Source: Buchnera aphidicola (Diuraphis noxia) (GTDB taxonomy: Bacteria > Pseudomonadota > Gammaproteobacteria > Enterobacterales > Enterobacteriaceae). Taken from it: a stretch of DNA of 64,000 nucleotides. Positions 1 through 8,838 of the stretch are shown in pieces. The notes under the pieces were generated by a model. The model had not been told where the DNA came from, did not search any database, and saw only the letters and a program-made list of their open reading frames with translations. Position 1 is the first letter of the stretch. The number at the start of each line of letters is the position of its first letter. Location of the stretch: contig NZ_CP013259.1 in NCBI RefSeq assembly GCF_001700895.1, forward strand, positions 62,001 through 126,000, in the 5' to 3' direction. The translations under genes and the position numbers were made by a program.

Positions 1-293
1 GGTATTGTCATGCCGTGCATTATAGATAATTCTTCAATGCTTTCTATGAAGTTTAAACGTTCATAATTTATTAAAAAATCAATAGCATTTCCATGTGCAT
101 AACATCCAAAACAATAATAAAATTGTTTTTCATAGCTAACAGTAAATGATGGAGTTTTTTCATTATGAAAAGGGCAGTGGGTTTGATAGTTTTTACCGCA
201 TTTTTTCAGGATTAATCGTGATTTAATAAGTTCTACAATATCAGTTAGAGATAATAATTCATTAATAAAATATTTAGGTATTTTCCCAGTCAT
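1..293 (-). CDS. dnaG: DNA primase DnaG (N-terminal part, runs off window)
   Basis: This is the 5' part of the primase that lays RNA primers for lagging-strand and origin synthesis at the replication fork. The ATG is at 293, and the remaining 97 codons read continuously to the left edge. The translated segment holds the CHC2-type zinc ribbon expected at the very N-terminus: a Cys shortly before CPFH (CGKNY...HCPFH) and then CFGC. The RNAP-like catalytic TOPRIM domain lies outside the window. The gene follows rpsU on the same strand, as in the E. coli rpsU-dnaG-rpoD macromolecular synthesis operon, with a hairpin between the two genes. Start and identity are secure; only the 3' end is unseen. 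Confidence 0.95.
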   Translation of the reverse strand, partial: MTGKIPKYFINELLSLTDIVELIKSRLILKKCGKNYQTHCPFHNEKTPSFTVSYEKQFYYCFGCYAHGNAIDFLINYERLNFIESIEELSIMHGMTI

Positions 294-320
294 ATATTTT
301 TAAATTATAAAAATTAGTTC

Positions 321-344
321 CCGTTCTCATAAATAGAAGAACGG
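321..344 (-). terminator. intercistronic hairpin between rpsU and dnaG
   Basis: A 7-bp perfect stem (CCGTTCT/AGAACGG) with a 10-nt loop lies between the rpsU stop and the dnaG start. On the transcribed strand it is followed by a short T-rich stretch. E. coli has a partial terminator at exactly this place that lowers dnaG expression relative to rpsU, so this is probably the conserved attenuating element. The sequence shows the hairpin; its function is inferred from position. Confidence 0.65.
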
Positions 345-385
345 TATTTTGGATTGTTTTTTGTGAATAAATATAATTAAAATAT

Positions 386-601
386 CTAATACATTCGAAT
401 ATGTCTTGCGTTTTCTCGTGTAAGTTTTTTTGCAAGACGTTTAATAGCAGACGCTTTTGCTCGTTTACGTTCAGTAGTAGGTTTTTCATAAAATTCTCTT
501 CGACGAATTTCAGATAAAATTCCGGCTTTTTCGCAAGATCGTTTGAAACGACGAAGTGCTACATCAAAAGGTTCATTTTCACGTACTTTGATTACTGGCA
601 T
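386..601 (-). CDS. rpsU: 30S ribosomal protein S21
   Basis: This is small-subunit ribosomal protein S21, 71 residues as in E. coli, where it binds near the anti-Shine-Dalgarno end of 16S rRNA. The protein begins [13 protein letters not shown] and ends in the typical Arg/Lys-rich helix with RKR and KKLTREN segments. A GAGGT ribosome-binding site sits about 10 bases before the ATG. It is the first gene of the rpsU-dnaG unit and is divergent from tsaD, which matches the enterobacterial arrangement. An antisense reading frame overlapping its end has no family resemblance and was ignored. Confidence 0.97.
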   Translation of the reverse strand: MPVIKVRENEPFDVALRRFKRSCEKAGILSEIRRREFYEKPTTERKRAKASAIKRLAKKLTRENARHIRMY

Positions 602-842
602 TTAATATTGACCTCAATATGTTTTTATAAAATAATACAAAATATTTATAAAAATTTTTAATAATGATTGATCCTATATCAATATATATTATCTTGTAAA
701 GTATCATTTTTTTATTTTCTATCATCCAAGTAAATTTTTTGTTAATTTTTACAATAATTCAATATTTTGAGAATTACATGCACTTAAAAAAAGTGATTGA
801 TATATATTTTTATTAAAAACTTGATTAGAAGAGATAAAAAAT

Positions 843-1856
843 ATGAAAGTATTAGGTATTGAAACTTCTTGTGATGATACAGGTGTAGCTATTTATGATA
901 GTACAAAAGGAGTATTGGTAAATCAGGTATACAATCAAAATATATTAAATAATAAAAATGGTGGTATAATACCTGAATTAGCATCTCGTAAACATATGGA
1001 TTCTATAGTTTTTCTATTAAAAAAAATATTTAATATTACAAATATTAAAGATATTGATCTTATTGCGTATACTGCTGGACCTGGTTTAGTAAGTTCTTTA
1101 TTAGTCGGTGCTACTTTTGCATGTTCTTTAGGATTTTCTTTAAATATTCCAGTGGTTCCTATTAATCATATGGAAGGGCATCTTTTATCACCAATGTTAG
1201 GATATAAATCAATCAAATATCCATTCATTGGATTATTAGTATCAGGAAAACATACTCAAATTGTTGCTGTTCATGAACTAGGACAATATGAAATACTTGG
1301 AAATTGTTTAGATGATGCAGCAGGAGAGGCTTTTGATAAAGTTGCAAAACTGTTAGGTTTGAAATATCCTGGTGGTCCTGCATTATCTAAATTAGCATCT
1401 GATGGTGTTGAAAATTATTTTTATTTTCCTCGTCCTATGATACATCATTCTAATTTAAATTTTAGCTTTTCAGGATTAAAAACATGTGTAGCTAAAGTCA
1501 TTAAAAATTTTAAAACTGTACAAGATAAAGCAAATATTGCAAGATCTTTTGAGGATGCAGTCATAGATACATTATTAATTAAAACTAAAAAAGCATTAAA
1601 ATTAAAAAAATGGAAACATTTAGTTATAGCAGGTGGTGTTAGTGCAAATTCTCTCTTACGAAAACAAGCAGAACAAATGATTAAAAAAGATTTTAATGGA
1701 ACAGTTTCTTATGCAGGATTAGATCTATGTACAGATAATGCAGCGATGATTGCATATGTTGGTTTTTTACGATATAAAGAAGCAAAAAAACCTCAATTAG
1801 ATATTTTAGTAAAACCAAAATGGTCTATTATTGAACTATCTCCTATTGATAATTAA
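843..1856 (+). CDS. tsaD: tRNA N6-threonylcarbamoyladenosine synthase subunit TsaD
   Basis: TsaD (formerly YgjD/Gcp) transfers the threonylcarbamoyl group from TC-AMP to A37 of ANN-decoding tRNAs, working with TsaB, TsaE and TsaC. The product has 337 residues, the E. coli length. It starts MKVLGIETSCDDT, the ASKHA-type nucleotide-binding N-terminus, and carries the iron-binding NHMEGH motif near residues 108-113. A GGPALSKLA segment and a C-terminal DNAAMIA segment (family DNAAMIA/DNA-containing metal-binding region) are intact. It is divergent from rpsU, as in E. coli, and its stop lies only 11 bases from the convergent ribB stop. Confidence 0.97.
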   Translation: MKVLGIETSCDDTGVAIYDSTKGVLVNQVYNQNILNNKNGGIIPELASRKHMDSIVFLLKKIFNITNIKDIDLIAYTAGPGLVSSLLVGATFACSLGFSLNIPVVPINHMEGHLLSPMLGYKSIKYPFIGLLVSGKHTQIVAVHELGQYEILGNCLDDAAGEAFDKVAKLLGLKYPGGPALSKLASDGVENYFYFPRPMIHHSNLNFSFSGLKTCVAKVIKNFKTVQDKANIARSFEDAVIDTLLIKTKKALKLKKWKHLVIAGGVSANSLLRKQAEQMIKKDFNGTVSYAGLDLCTDNAAMIAYVGFLRYKEAKKPQLDILVKPKWSIIELSPIDN

Positions 1857-1867
1857 TATTATTGAAA

Positions 1868-2527
1868 TTAACTATTATTAATAACAGTTTTTTTATTGCC
1901 CATATAAACGATTAAATCTTGTATAGTTAATATTTTTATTTTTTTATTTTGAGAAAATTTCATAATTTTTGATAAACGAGCCATAGTTCCATTTTTATTC
2001 ATCAATTCACATATAACTCCTGATGGTTTAAAACCAGCTAAAGAAACTATTTCAATAGCAGCTTCTGTATGTCCTGATCTGCCTAATAGTCCATTTTTAT
2101 GACCTCTTAATGGAAAGACGTGACCTGGTCTATTTAAATCTTCAGGTTTAGAATTATCTGAAATAGCTGTTTTTATAGTAGTTAGTCTATCTTGAGCCGA
2201 TACACCAGTAGAAATTCCCTTTGCTGCTTCGATTGTTACTGTAAATCCTGTTTGATATTTACTAGTGTTATTTTTAACCATCATTGGTAAATTTAATTTT
2301 TTTCGTTTAGCTTCAGTTATACATAAACATACAATTCCACTACCGTATCTAATCGTTAAAGCCATTTGTTCAACTGTCATATTTTCAGCGGCAAATACGA
2401 GATCTCCTTCATTTTCACGTTTTTCATCATCTAATATAATAATTCCTTGACCTGATTGAAGAGCAGATATTGCATTTTCAACTCGTTCTGTGGATGTACC
2501 AAATTTAGATAAAAATTTTTGATTCAT
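1868..2527 (-). CDS. ribB: 3,4-dihydroxy-2-butanone 4-phosphate synthase
   Basis: RibB converts ribulose 5-phosphate to dihydroxybutanone phosphate plus formate, supplying the four-carbon unit of riboflavin. It has 219 residues against 217 in E. coli and is the single-domain form without a fused GTP cyclohydrolase II. The acidic active-site loop [10 protein letters not shown] is at residues 33-42, and the later RPGHVFPL and GHTEAA segments carry further catalytic residues. An AAGGA ribosome-binding site precedes the ATG. The other riboflavin gene here is ribE at 54.9 kb. The conserved FMN riboswitch that precedes ribB in E. coli is not recognisable upstream. Confidence 0.97.
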   Translation of the reverse strand: MNQKFLSKFGTSTERVENAISALQSGQGIIILDDEKRENEGDLVFAAENMTVEQMALTIRYGSGIVCLCITEAKRKKLNLPMMVKNNTSKYQTGFTVTIEAAKGISTGVSAQDRLTTIKTAISDNSKPEDLNRPGHVFPLRGHKNGLLGRSGHTEAAIEIVSLAGFKPSGVICELMNKNGTMARLSKIMKFSQNKKIKILTIQDLIVYMGNKKTVINNS

Positions 2528-2811
2528 ATAAAAATCCTTAATAAATTGACTTGTTAAAAAATTTTATAAAATAAAAAACATATTTAATAAAATATATTAG
2601 ATTTTGATACCGTAAATAAAACTTTTTTATAAATAATGATTGTATATTGAATTAAATTGAAGAGCAATCTAGAAAATTATAAGATAAAAAATATCAATAA
2701 AATAATAAGATATTCATTTTTTATAAAATGTATATAATTTTATTATGTACATAAATTATAAAAAATTTTTTAACAAATTTCGAGGAAATTTTAACCTCAA
2801 TCTTTTTTTAA

Positions 2812-3756
2812 TTAAAGATTTAAAGCTGAATTTAGTTCATGGATAGTAATTGTTGCAGTTCCTATTTTTTGTACGACTACACCTGCGGCAACATTTGCAT
2901 AAAAACATGCTTCTTCTAAAGAGTAACCTTTGGCTAAAGAAGCTGCAATAATAGATATGACTGTATCTCCCGCACCAGTAACATCAGATACTTTTGTCGA
3001 CGTAACAGGAAAATGTATGGGTTTTTTTTTAATTTGGAATAAAGTCATACCATTTTTAGAACGAGTAACTAAAAGTGCTGATAATTTTAGATCATACAAT
3101 AATTTTGCACCTTTCTTGAATATGTCTTTTTCTTTATTGCATTTTCCAACTATTTTTTCAAATTCAGAAAGATTAGGTGTAAGTAAATTTGCACCAGAGT
3201 ACTTTTTAAAATCTATTCCTTTAGGGTCTATTAGTACAGGAATTGACATTTTTCTAGCTAAATGAATAATTTTTTTAACGTCAGTTAAAGTGCCTTTGGA
3301 ATAATCCGATAGCACTAAAATTTTAAAATATGACAATGAACAAAGGATTCTTTGATATAAAGAATCAATTTTTTTAGAAATATATTTTTTTTGAAAATCT
3401 AATCGCATTAATTGTTTTTTATCTGATAAGATACGAATCTTAGTAATTGTTTTGTTTTTTTTTATAGAAATTAAATCGCAATCGATTCTGATATGGTGTA
3501 AAAGTTTTTTTAAAATAAATCCTTCATAATCCATTCCAACAAACCCAATAATTTTAGATTGACAACCAATATCTGCAATATTTTTAGCTACATTTGCAGC
3601 ACCTCCAGGTTGTTTTTTTATTTTATCAATTAATAAAATTGGTGTAAGTTGTTCTGATAACATTTGGTGATTTTTACTATACCAATAACAGTCTAATATT
3701 AGATCACCAATAACAAGAATATTTGAGTTTTTAAAAGTAATTGTTTTTTTTTTCAT
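2812..3756 (-). CDS. hldE: HldE kinase domain only (D-beta-D-heptose 7-phosphate kinase)
   Basis: The 314 residues match the N-terminal PfkB/ribokinase-like half of HldE (RfaE), which phosphorylates heptose 7-phosphate at C1 for ADP-heptose synthesis. Visible signatures are the N-terminal [10 protein letters not shown] segment, a GGAANVA substrate-binding segment and the DVTGAGDT anion-hole/catalytic motif near residue 260. E. coli HldE is about 477 residues with a C-terminal adenylyltransferase domain carrying an HxGH-type motif; here the frame stops just after the kinase. The 284-base spacer to ribB is too short and too AT-rich to hold the missing domain. The protein may be a decaying remnant or a repurposed sugar kinase. 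Kinase identity is strong, physiological substrate uncertain. Confidence 0.85.
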   Translation of the reverse strand: MKKKTITFKNSNILVIGDLILDCYWYSKNHQMLSEQLTPILLIDKIKKQPGGAANVAKNIADIGCQSKIIGFVGMDYEGFILKKLLHHIRIDCDLISIKKNKTITKIRILSDKKQLMRLDFQKKYISKKIDSLYQRILCSLSYFKILVLSDYSKGTLTDVKKIIHLARKMSIPVLIDPKGIDFKKYSGANLLTPNLSEFEKIVGKCNKEKDIFKKGAKLLYDLKLSALLVTRSKNGMTLFQIKKKPIHFPVTSTKVSDVTGAGDTVISIIAASLAKGYSLEEACFYANVAAGVVVQKIGTATITIHELNSALNL

Positions 3757-3920
3757 AAGATTATTTCTTTAGATAAAAAAGATTAATTTCATAAGTAATA
3801 TATTTTTTATATATTATCTATCAGATTATTACAAGATTTAATTATTTAAAATAATAAAATTTTCTTAAAAATTATTTTTTTTATTTAAATTAGAGATGTT
3901 TTCAGTGTGAGAAAATAGTT

Positions 3921-5165
3921 ATGAAAATATATTTAGTAGGAGGCGCTGTTCGCGATTCGTTATTAAATTTACCTATTAAAGATAGAGATTGGGTTGTAGT
4001 TGGTGGTTCGGAAAAAATATTATTAGAAAATAATTTTCAACAAGTTGGAAAAGATTTTCCAGTATTTTTACATCCAATAACACATGAAGAATATGCTTTA
4101 GCAAGAAAAGAAAAAAAATCTGGTACAGGATATACTGGCTTTAATACTGATTATAATTCTAATGTCACTTTAGAGGAAGATTTGATAAGACGTGATTTAA
4201 CAATTAACGCTATTGCTCAAGATATAGAAGGTAATTATATTGATCCTTTTGGCGGGAAAAAAGATATCGAAAACCGTTTACTAAGACATGTATCACCATC
4301 TTTTTCAGAAGATCCATTACGTATTTTACGAACAGCCAGATTTTCTGCTAGTTTAATTCATTTAGGATTTAAAATTGCAAAAGAAACTATGATTTTAATG
4401 TCTATTATGGTAAAAAAAAAAGAATTATTATATTTAACCAAAAACAGAATATGGAATGAAACTGAAAAAGCTTTTAAAACTTCTAATCCTCATATATATT
4501 TTAAAATATTATATAAATGTAAAGCTTTGCATTTTTTTTTTCCAGAAATTCGTTTTTTATATGATACAAAAAATTTTTTTAATTATTATATTTTTAATAT
4601 GTTATATGATATAAAAATTATTTTAAAAGGATTAGCTAAAATCTCTTTTCTTTGTAATGATATAGATGTACGATTTGCTTATTTATGTCAATTTTTATCC
4701 ATGAATGTAATTTACATGCATTCATTTAATGAATTTTATGATAAAAGTTCGGCTGATTTAGTTAGTAATTTATGCACACGTTTTAATATTCCATCTTATA
4801 TTCGAGATATATCAGTGTTAAATACTGGTTTTTGTTTTTTTTTAAATACTATTAGTCATCAATCATCTAAAAAAATTATAACATTTTTTTATAAAATTGA
4901 TGCTTGGAGAAAACCAGATCGTGTTAAAAAATTAGCTTTTTTAAGTAAATTTAATTTTTTAAATGTATTAAAAGTTAATTATAATGATAGTAATTCTAGT
5001 CTTTTTCTAAATGAATGTTTTTTTATTGTAAATAATGTATCTACTAAATTAATTTTAAATAAAGGTTTTAAAGGAAAAAAAATTAAAAGTGAATTAATAC
5101 GTTTACGAATAAAAAAACTAGATGAATGGCGATCAAACAAAATACAAAAATTTTGCGAAAAATAA
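3921..5165 (+). CDS. cca: CCA-adding tRNA nucleotidyltransferase
   Basis: Cca adds or repairs the 3'-terminal CCA of tRNAs. It has 414 residues (412 in E. coli). The class II nucleotidyltransferase head is intact: LVGGAVRD at residues 5-12, the metal-binding DRD at 21-23 and the RRDLTINA segment at 90-97, followed by the DPLRILRTARF neck. The C-terminal region aligns with the E. coli HD domain, but the His-Asp pair is replaced by Gln-Phe at residues 257-258. The phosphohydrolase activity of the E. coli enzyme is therefore probably lost while CCA addition is kept. None of the four tRNA genes in this window encodes CCA, so the enzyme should be essential. It converges on uppP. Confidence 0.95.
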   Translation: MKIYLVGGAVRDSLLNLPIKDRDWVVVGGSEKILLENNFQQVGKDFPVFLHPITHEEYALARKEKKSGTGYTGFNTDYNSNVTLEEDLIRRDLTINAIAQDIEGNYIDPFGGKKDIENRLLRHVSPSFSEDPLRILRTARFSASLIHLGFKIAKETMILMSIMVKKKELLYLTKNRIWNETEKAFKTSNPHIYFKILYKCKALHFFFPEIRFLYDTKNFFNYYIFNMLYDIKIILKGLAKISFLCNDIDVRFAYLCQFLSMNVIYMHSFNEFYDKSSADLVSNLCTRFNIPSYIRDISVLNTGFCFFLNTISHQSSKKIITFFYKIDAWRKPDRVKKLAFLSKFNFLNVLKVNYNDSNSSLFLNECFFIVNNVSTKLILNKGFKGKKIKSELIRLRIKKLDEWRSNKIQKFCEK

Positions 5166-5194
5166 AAGAAGAAATTAATTATAAATTTTAGTTT

Positions 5195-5992
5195 TTAATG
5201 AACAAAATAAATTAATATGGCTAATATTAAACGATATATTCCAAAAAATATCATTGATGTTTCGTTAATTATTTTTAATAGTTTTTTTATAAAAAGAGTA
5301 GAAATAATAAACGAAATTATAAAACCAGAAAATAATATTAAAAGATGAGTTTCTTTGAATTTATCAATATTTTGAATGATTTCAAATAAAGCAGAACCCA
5401 TTAATAATGGAATAGATATAATAAAAGAAAATTCTATTGCAACTGTTTTTTTAATGCCTAACAATATTCCAGTTGCTATTGTAACTCCTGATCTTGAAAT
5501 ACCTGGATATAGACAGAATACTTGAAATAATCCAATAATAATCGCTTGACATAAGCTGATATTGTTCATATTTGATATTTTATTTTTTTTTGGTTTTAAT
5601 AACTCAGAAAAAATCAAAAAGAAACTACCTAATACTAATGCATACATAATGTCATTTATATTCAATAAAATCTTAATTTTTTTGTAAAAAATTAATCCTG
5701 AAAGGATTGTTGGTAAGATCGCAACAAATACATGTAAAATTTTTGTTTTTTTATTTAAAAGACAATTGTTAAAATCTAGTATATTTAAAACGTTTTTATA
5801 AAAAAAACATGCTATAGCTAACGCAGATCCAAATTGTATAAACATTGATAGTAATTGAGTGTTGTCACTGTCTATTTTTAACCAATGAGAAATTATAATA
5901 ATATGTCCTGTAGAAGAAATTGGCAAAAATTCTGTTATTCCTTCTATTGTCCCAATAATAATAACAGGAATCATTTGACATAAATCCATCAT
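5195..5992 (-). CDS. uppP: undecaprenyl-diphosphatase (UppP/BacA)
   Basis: UppP is an inner-membrane phosphatase that dephosphorylates undecaprenyl diphosphate, recycling the lipid carrier for peptidoglycan. The 265-residue product (273 in E. coli) is strongly hydrophobic, with about eight membrane segments. The BacA family motif EGITEFLPISSTGH lies near residues 17-30 and a second one, PGISRSG, near 160. Two adjacent ATG codons follow an AAGGA ribosome-binding site; the first gives the better spacing. It lies downstream of the PTS genes but is separated from them by a hairpin terminator. Retention fits a cell that still builds a wall. Confidence 0.95.
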   Translation of the reverse strand: MMDLCQMIPVIIIGTIEGITEFLPISSTGHIIIISHWLKIDSDNTQLLSMFIQFGSALAIACFFYKNVLNILDFNNCLLNKKTKILHVFVAILPTILSGLIFYKKIKILLNINDIMYALVLGSFFLIFSELLKPKKNKISNMNNISLCQAIIIGLFQVFCLYPGISRSGVTIATGILLGIKKTVAIEFSFIISIPLLMGSALFEIIQNIDKFKETHLLILFSGFIISFIISTLFIKKLLKIINETSMIFFGIYRLILAILIYFVH

Positions 5993-6023
5993 TGTTTTTC
6001 CTTCGAAATGTTTTACATTATAT

Positions 6024-6054
6024 AAAAACGGTACTAAATAATAGCACCGTTTTT
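6024..6054 (-). terminator. intrinsic terminator after crr
   Basis: A perfect 9-bp stem (AAAAACGGT/ACCGTTTTT) with a 13-base loop is followed by a T-run in the direction of crr transcription. It begins about ten bases past the crr stop and should end the ptsHI-crr transcript before uppP. The stem is A/T-symmetric, so it could also work on the other strand, but no gene needs that here. Confidence 0.8.
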
Positions 6055-6064
6055 ATTTTGAATA

Positions 6065-6568
6065 TCAGTTGTATAAGGACATAATAACTGTTTTTCCAGC
6101 AATAGTATTGCCTGAATATTTTTTTATTTTTTTAAAGTTTTCTATATTAGATATTACAATAGGCGTTATAATAGATTTAGATTTTTTCATTAAAAAATCT
6201 AAATCAACAATGATAATTTCATCTCCTATTTTTACTTTTTGATTTTTTTTTACCATTGTCTTAAAACCTTGTCCTTTTAATTTAATAGTATCAATACCAA
6301 AATGTACAAATAATTCAACATTATCTTCTGATATAATTGAAAAAGCATGCATACTTTCTACTATATTTCCAATAGTTCCATTAACAGGAGAAAGAATTTT
6401 ATTTTCTGATGGTTGTATTGCTATTCCATCTCCTACTATTTTTTGTGCAAACACAAGATCTGGTACATCTTCAATTTTTACTATATTACCAGTTAACGGT
6501 GAAAAAATGTCTATTTTTTTAGAAAAATTAGGTTTTTTACTCTGGAAAAGATCAGACAAGAAACTCAT
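6065..6568 (-). CDS. crr: PTS glucose-specific enzyme IIA component
   Basis: EIIA-Glc is a soluble phosphocarrier that takes phosphate from HPr and passes it to the membrane sugar permease. It has 167 residues (169 in E. coli). The phosphorylated histidine lies in the [11 protein letters not shown] segment (His89), and the second active-site histidine is in the ESMHAFS segment (His74). The basic N-terminal tail [13 protein letters not shown] resembles the amphipathic helix of the E. coli protein. It follows ptsI, as in the E. coli ptsHI-crr operon. With transcriptional control largely absent in this lineage, its role is likely just sugar transport. Confidence 0.96.
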   Translation of the reverse strand: MSFLSDLFQSKKPNFSKKIDIFSPLTGNIVKIEDVPDLVFAQKIVGDGIAIQPSENKILSPVNGTIGNIVESMHAFSIISEDNVELFVHFGIDTIKLKGQGFKTMVKKNQKVKIGDEIIIVDLDFLMKKSKSIITPIVISNIENFKKIKKYSGNTIAGKTVIMSLYN

Positions 6569-6627
6569 TTTTTTCTCCTAATTACTTTTTTATAATGTTT
6601 TTGAGTACATATTGATCTCTTGAGTAT

Positions 6628-8337
6628 TTAAACGAATTTTTTTAATAAATTAAGTATTTCTTTAGTAGTAGCTAATTTTAATATCTTTTTCGTGAGTTTT
6701 TGAGCATGAGAAAAAGACGTTTTACGAATTATTTCTTTTATCTTAGGAATACTTATGGAACTCATACTAAATTCATCTAATCCCATTCCTAATAGTAATA
6801 TAGTAGCACGCTCGTCTCCTGCAAGTTCTCCACACATTCCAGTCCATTTCCCGTGCGAATGTGAAACATCAATAACATGTTTAATTAATTTTAAAATAGA
6901 TGGATTCATAGGATCATAAAGATGTGAAATTAAATCGTTCCCTCGATCAACGGCTAAAGTATATTGTGTTAAGTCATTAGTTCCAATACTAAAAAAGTCT
7001 ACTTCTTTGATTAAGTGCTCAGCGATAATAGCTGATGCAGGTGTTTCTATCATAATTCCAATACGGATATTTTCATCAAACATTATTTGATTATTGTATA
7101 ATTTTTTCTTAAGTATTTTGATTTCTAGTTTTAATATTCTAATTTCTTCTACTGAAATGATCATAGGAAATAGAATGTATATTTTTCCAAAAGCAGATGC
7201 TCTTAGAATTGCATTTAATTGTGAGTGTAGTATTTCCTTTCTATCCATTGAAATACGTATAGCACGCCATCCAAGAAAGGGATTATCTTCTTTCGGTAAA
7301 TTCATATAAGGAAGGTTTTTATCACCACCAATATCCATTGTTCTAATTATAACAGCTTTTTCCCCCATTGATTCTGTTATTTTTTTATATGCTTGAAATT
7401 GTTCTTCTTCACTAGGTAAAGAATTTCTATCCATAAATAAAAATTCTGTTCTATAAAGTCCAATACATTCAGCGCCATTTTTTTTTGCAGAATAAATATC
7501 TTGAACATTACCAATATTAGCACCAATTTTTACATTATGTCCGTCTATCGTTGTTGCAGATAAATTTTTTAAATTTGTCAACTTATTTGTTCTTAAAATA
7601 AGTTGTTCATTTTCTTTTCTCTTTTGATTAATCAATTCTTGAGATGGATTGATAAAAATTTGATTATTAACAGCATCTAGAATAATAAAATCATTATTTT
7701 TCACTAATTTCGTAATTTTATTAGTTCCTACAATAGCAGGTATTTCTAATGATCTTGCCATAATAGAAGTATGTGATGTTTCTCCACCTAAATCAGTAAT
7801 AAAACCTAAAATATATTTTAAATTAATTTGAGCTGTTTCTGAAGGAGTTAAATCTTTTGCAATTAAAATTACTTTCTTTTTTATATTGTTTAAATCAATA
7901 ATGCTTAAATTAAGAATATTTTTTAGTAAGCGATTACCAATATCTCTTACATCAATAGCTCGGTTTTTTAAATATTCGTCTTTTAATTCTTCTAAAACCT
8001 TTGCTTGTCCTTCAATCACTTGTTCTACAGCTGCTGAAGCAGATATATTTTTTTCTTTTATTAAATCAATGATTTCTTTTTCTAATTCTTCATCTTTAAG
8101 AAGCATAATATGACCTTCAAAAATACTTTCTTTTTGTTCTCCTAATTTTTTTTTAGCTGTAGTTTTTATTTCTAGTAATTGTTGTATTGATTTGTTCCTA
8201 CCGTGAAAAAATTTATTTATTTCTTTTTGTGTATTTTTAATATCGATGATTTTCCGATCAATAACGATTTCTGCTTCTCTTAATAAAAGAGCTAGTCCAA
8301 AAGCTATACCGGGTGATGCTAAAATACCTGAAATCAT
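6628..8337 (-). CDS. ptsI: PTS enzyme I (phosphoenolpyruvate-protein phosphotransferase)
   Basis: Enzyme I takes phosphate from phosphoenolpyruvate and gives it to HPr, the first step of all PTS sugar uptake. It has 569 residues (575 in E. coli). The phosphorylated histidine is His189 in [12 protein letters not shown]. The PEP-binding TIM-barrel carries [16 protein letters not shown] and the GMCGELAGD loop with the catalytic cysteine near residue 500. The gene lies between ptsH and crr. A strong imperfect hairpin sits in the 155-base gap to ptsH and may set the HPr to enzyme I ratio. Confidence 0.97.
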   Translation of the reverse strand: MISGILASPGIAFGLALLLREAEIVIDRKIIDIKNTQKEINKFFHGRNKSIQQLLEIKTTAKKKLGEQKESIFEGHIMLLKDEELEKEIIDLIKEKNISASAAVEQVIEGQAKVLEELKDEYLKNRAIDVRDIGNRLLKNILNLSIIDLNNIKKKVILIAKDLTPSETAQINLKYILGFITDLGGETSHTSIMARSLEIPAIVGTNKITKLVKNNDFIILDAVNNQIFINPSQELINQKRKENEQLILRTNKLTNLKNLSATTIDGHNVKIGANIGNVQDIYSAKKNGAECIGLYRTEFLFMDRNSLPSEEEQFQAYKKITESMGEKAVIIRTMDIGGDKNLPYMNLPKEDNPFLGWRAIRISMDRKEILHSQLNAILRASAFGKIYILFPMIISVEEIRILKLEIKILKKKLYNNQIMFDENIRIGIMIETPASAIIAEHLIKEVDFFSIGTNDLTQYTLAVDRGNDLISHLYDPMNPSILKLIKHVIDVSHSHGKWTGMCGELAGDERATILLLGMGLDEFSMSSISIPKIKEIIRKTSFSHAQKLTKKILKLATTKEILNLLKKFV

Positions 8338-8423
8338 AACAATTACCTTTAATCATAAAGTTTGTCTATTCAGAAAGGAAAAAGATGGCGTGTTAGATGA
8401 ATACGTGTCCATACTAAAATAAT

Positions 8424-8453
8424 CCGGAAGTTATGATTTTTTTTAACCTCCGG
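8424..8453 (-). terminator. hairpin between ptsH and ptsI, possible attenuator
   Basis: On the transcribed strand a 9-bp stem with one mismatch (CCGGAGGTT against AACTTCCGG) encloses a 12-base A-rich loop and is followed by a T-rich stretch. It is one of the few GC-containing stems in this AT-rich window. It sits inside the ptsH-ptsI-crr unit about 40 bases past the ptsH stop, so it may be a partial terminator or an mRNA 3'-end stabiliser that keeps HPr more abundant than enzyme I. Confidence 0.6.
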
Positions 8454-8492
8454 TATTATAGAAAATATATAAATTATTTTTTAATGATAATT

Positions 8493-8750
8493 TTATTCCA
8501 GTTCTGTCATTATTGTAGATAAGTGTTCAATAGCTTGTTTTTCATCTTCACCCTCTGCAGACAATGTAATTAAACTTCCTTTCACTAAACCTAATGTTTG
8601 AATTTTAAATAAACTTTTCGCATTGACTGATTTACCATTGTGAACAATAAAAATATTTGAAATAAACTTTTTTGCTTCTTTTACAAATTGAGCAGCAGGA
8701 CGAGTATGTAATCCATGTGGAGCATTTATTGTAATTTCATTTTGAAACAT
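8493..8750 (-). CDS. ptsH: PTS phosphocarrier protein HPr
   Basis: HPr relays phosphate from enzyme I to EIIA proteins. The 85-residue product has exactly the E. coli length. The phosphorylated histidine is His15 in [10 protein letters not shown], and the conserved serine at position 46 lies in [13 protein letters not shown] run of A/G bases including AAGGA precedes the ATG. It is the first gene of the pts unit and follows cysK on the same strand, the same neighbour as in E. coli. Confidence 0.97.
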   Translation of the reverse strand: MFQNEITINAPHGLHTRPAAQFVKEAKKFISNIFIVHNGKSVNAKSLFKIQTLGLVKGSLITLSAEGEDEKQAIEHLSTIMTELE

Positions 8751-8838
8751 ATTTTTTCCTTAATAATAATTTATTAGTATAATTTTCTTAGAGTTTAAAA
8801 ATTTATTAAAAAAATACACATATTTTTTAATAAAATAA

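Noticed and set aside
2782-2798. GAGG/CCTC hairpin after hldE
   Set aside because: Only four base pairs with a nine-base loop; too weak to call a terminator.
2930-3265. 111-codon open frame antisense to hldE
   Set aside because: It is a shadow of hldE, with no family resemblance and no ribosome-binding site.
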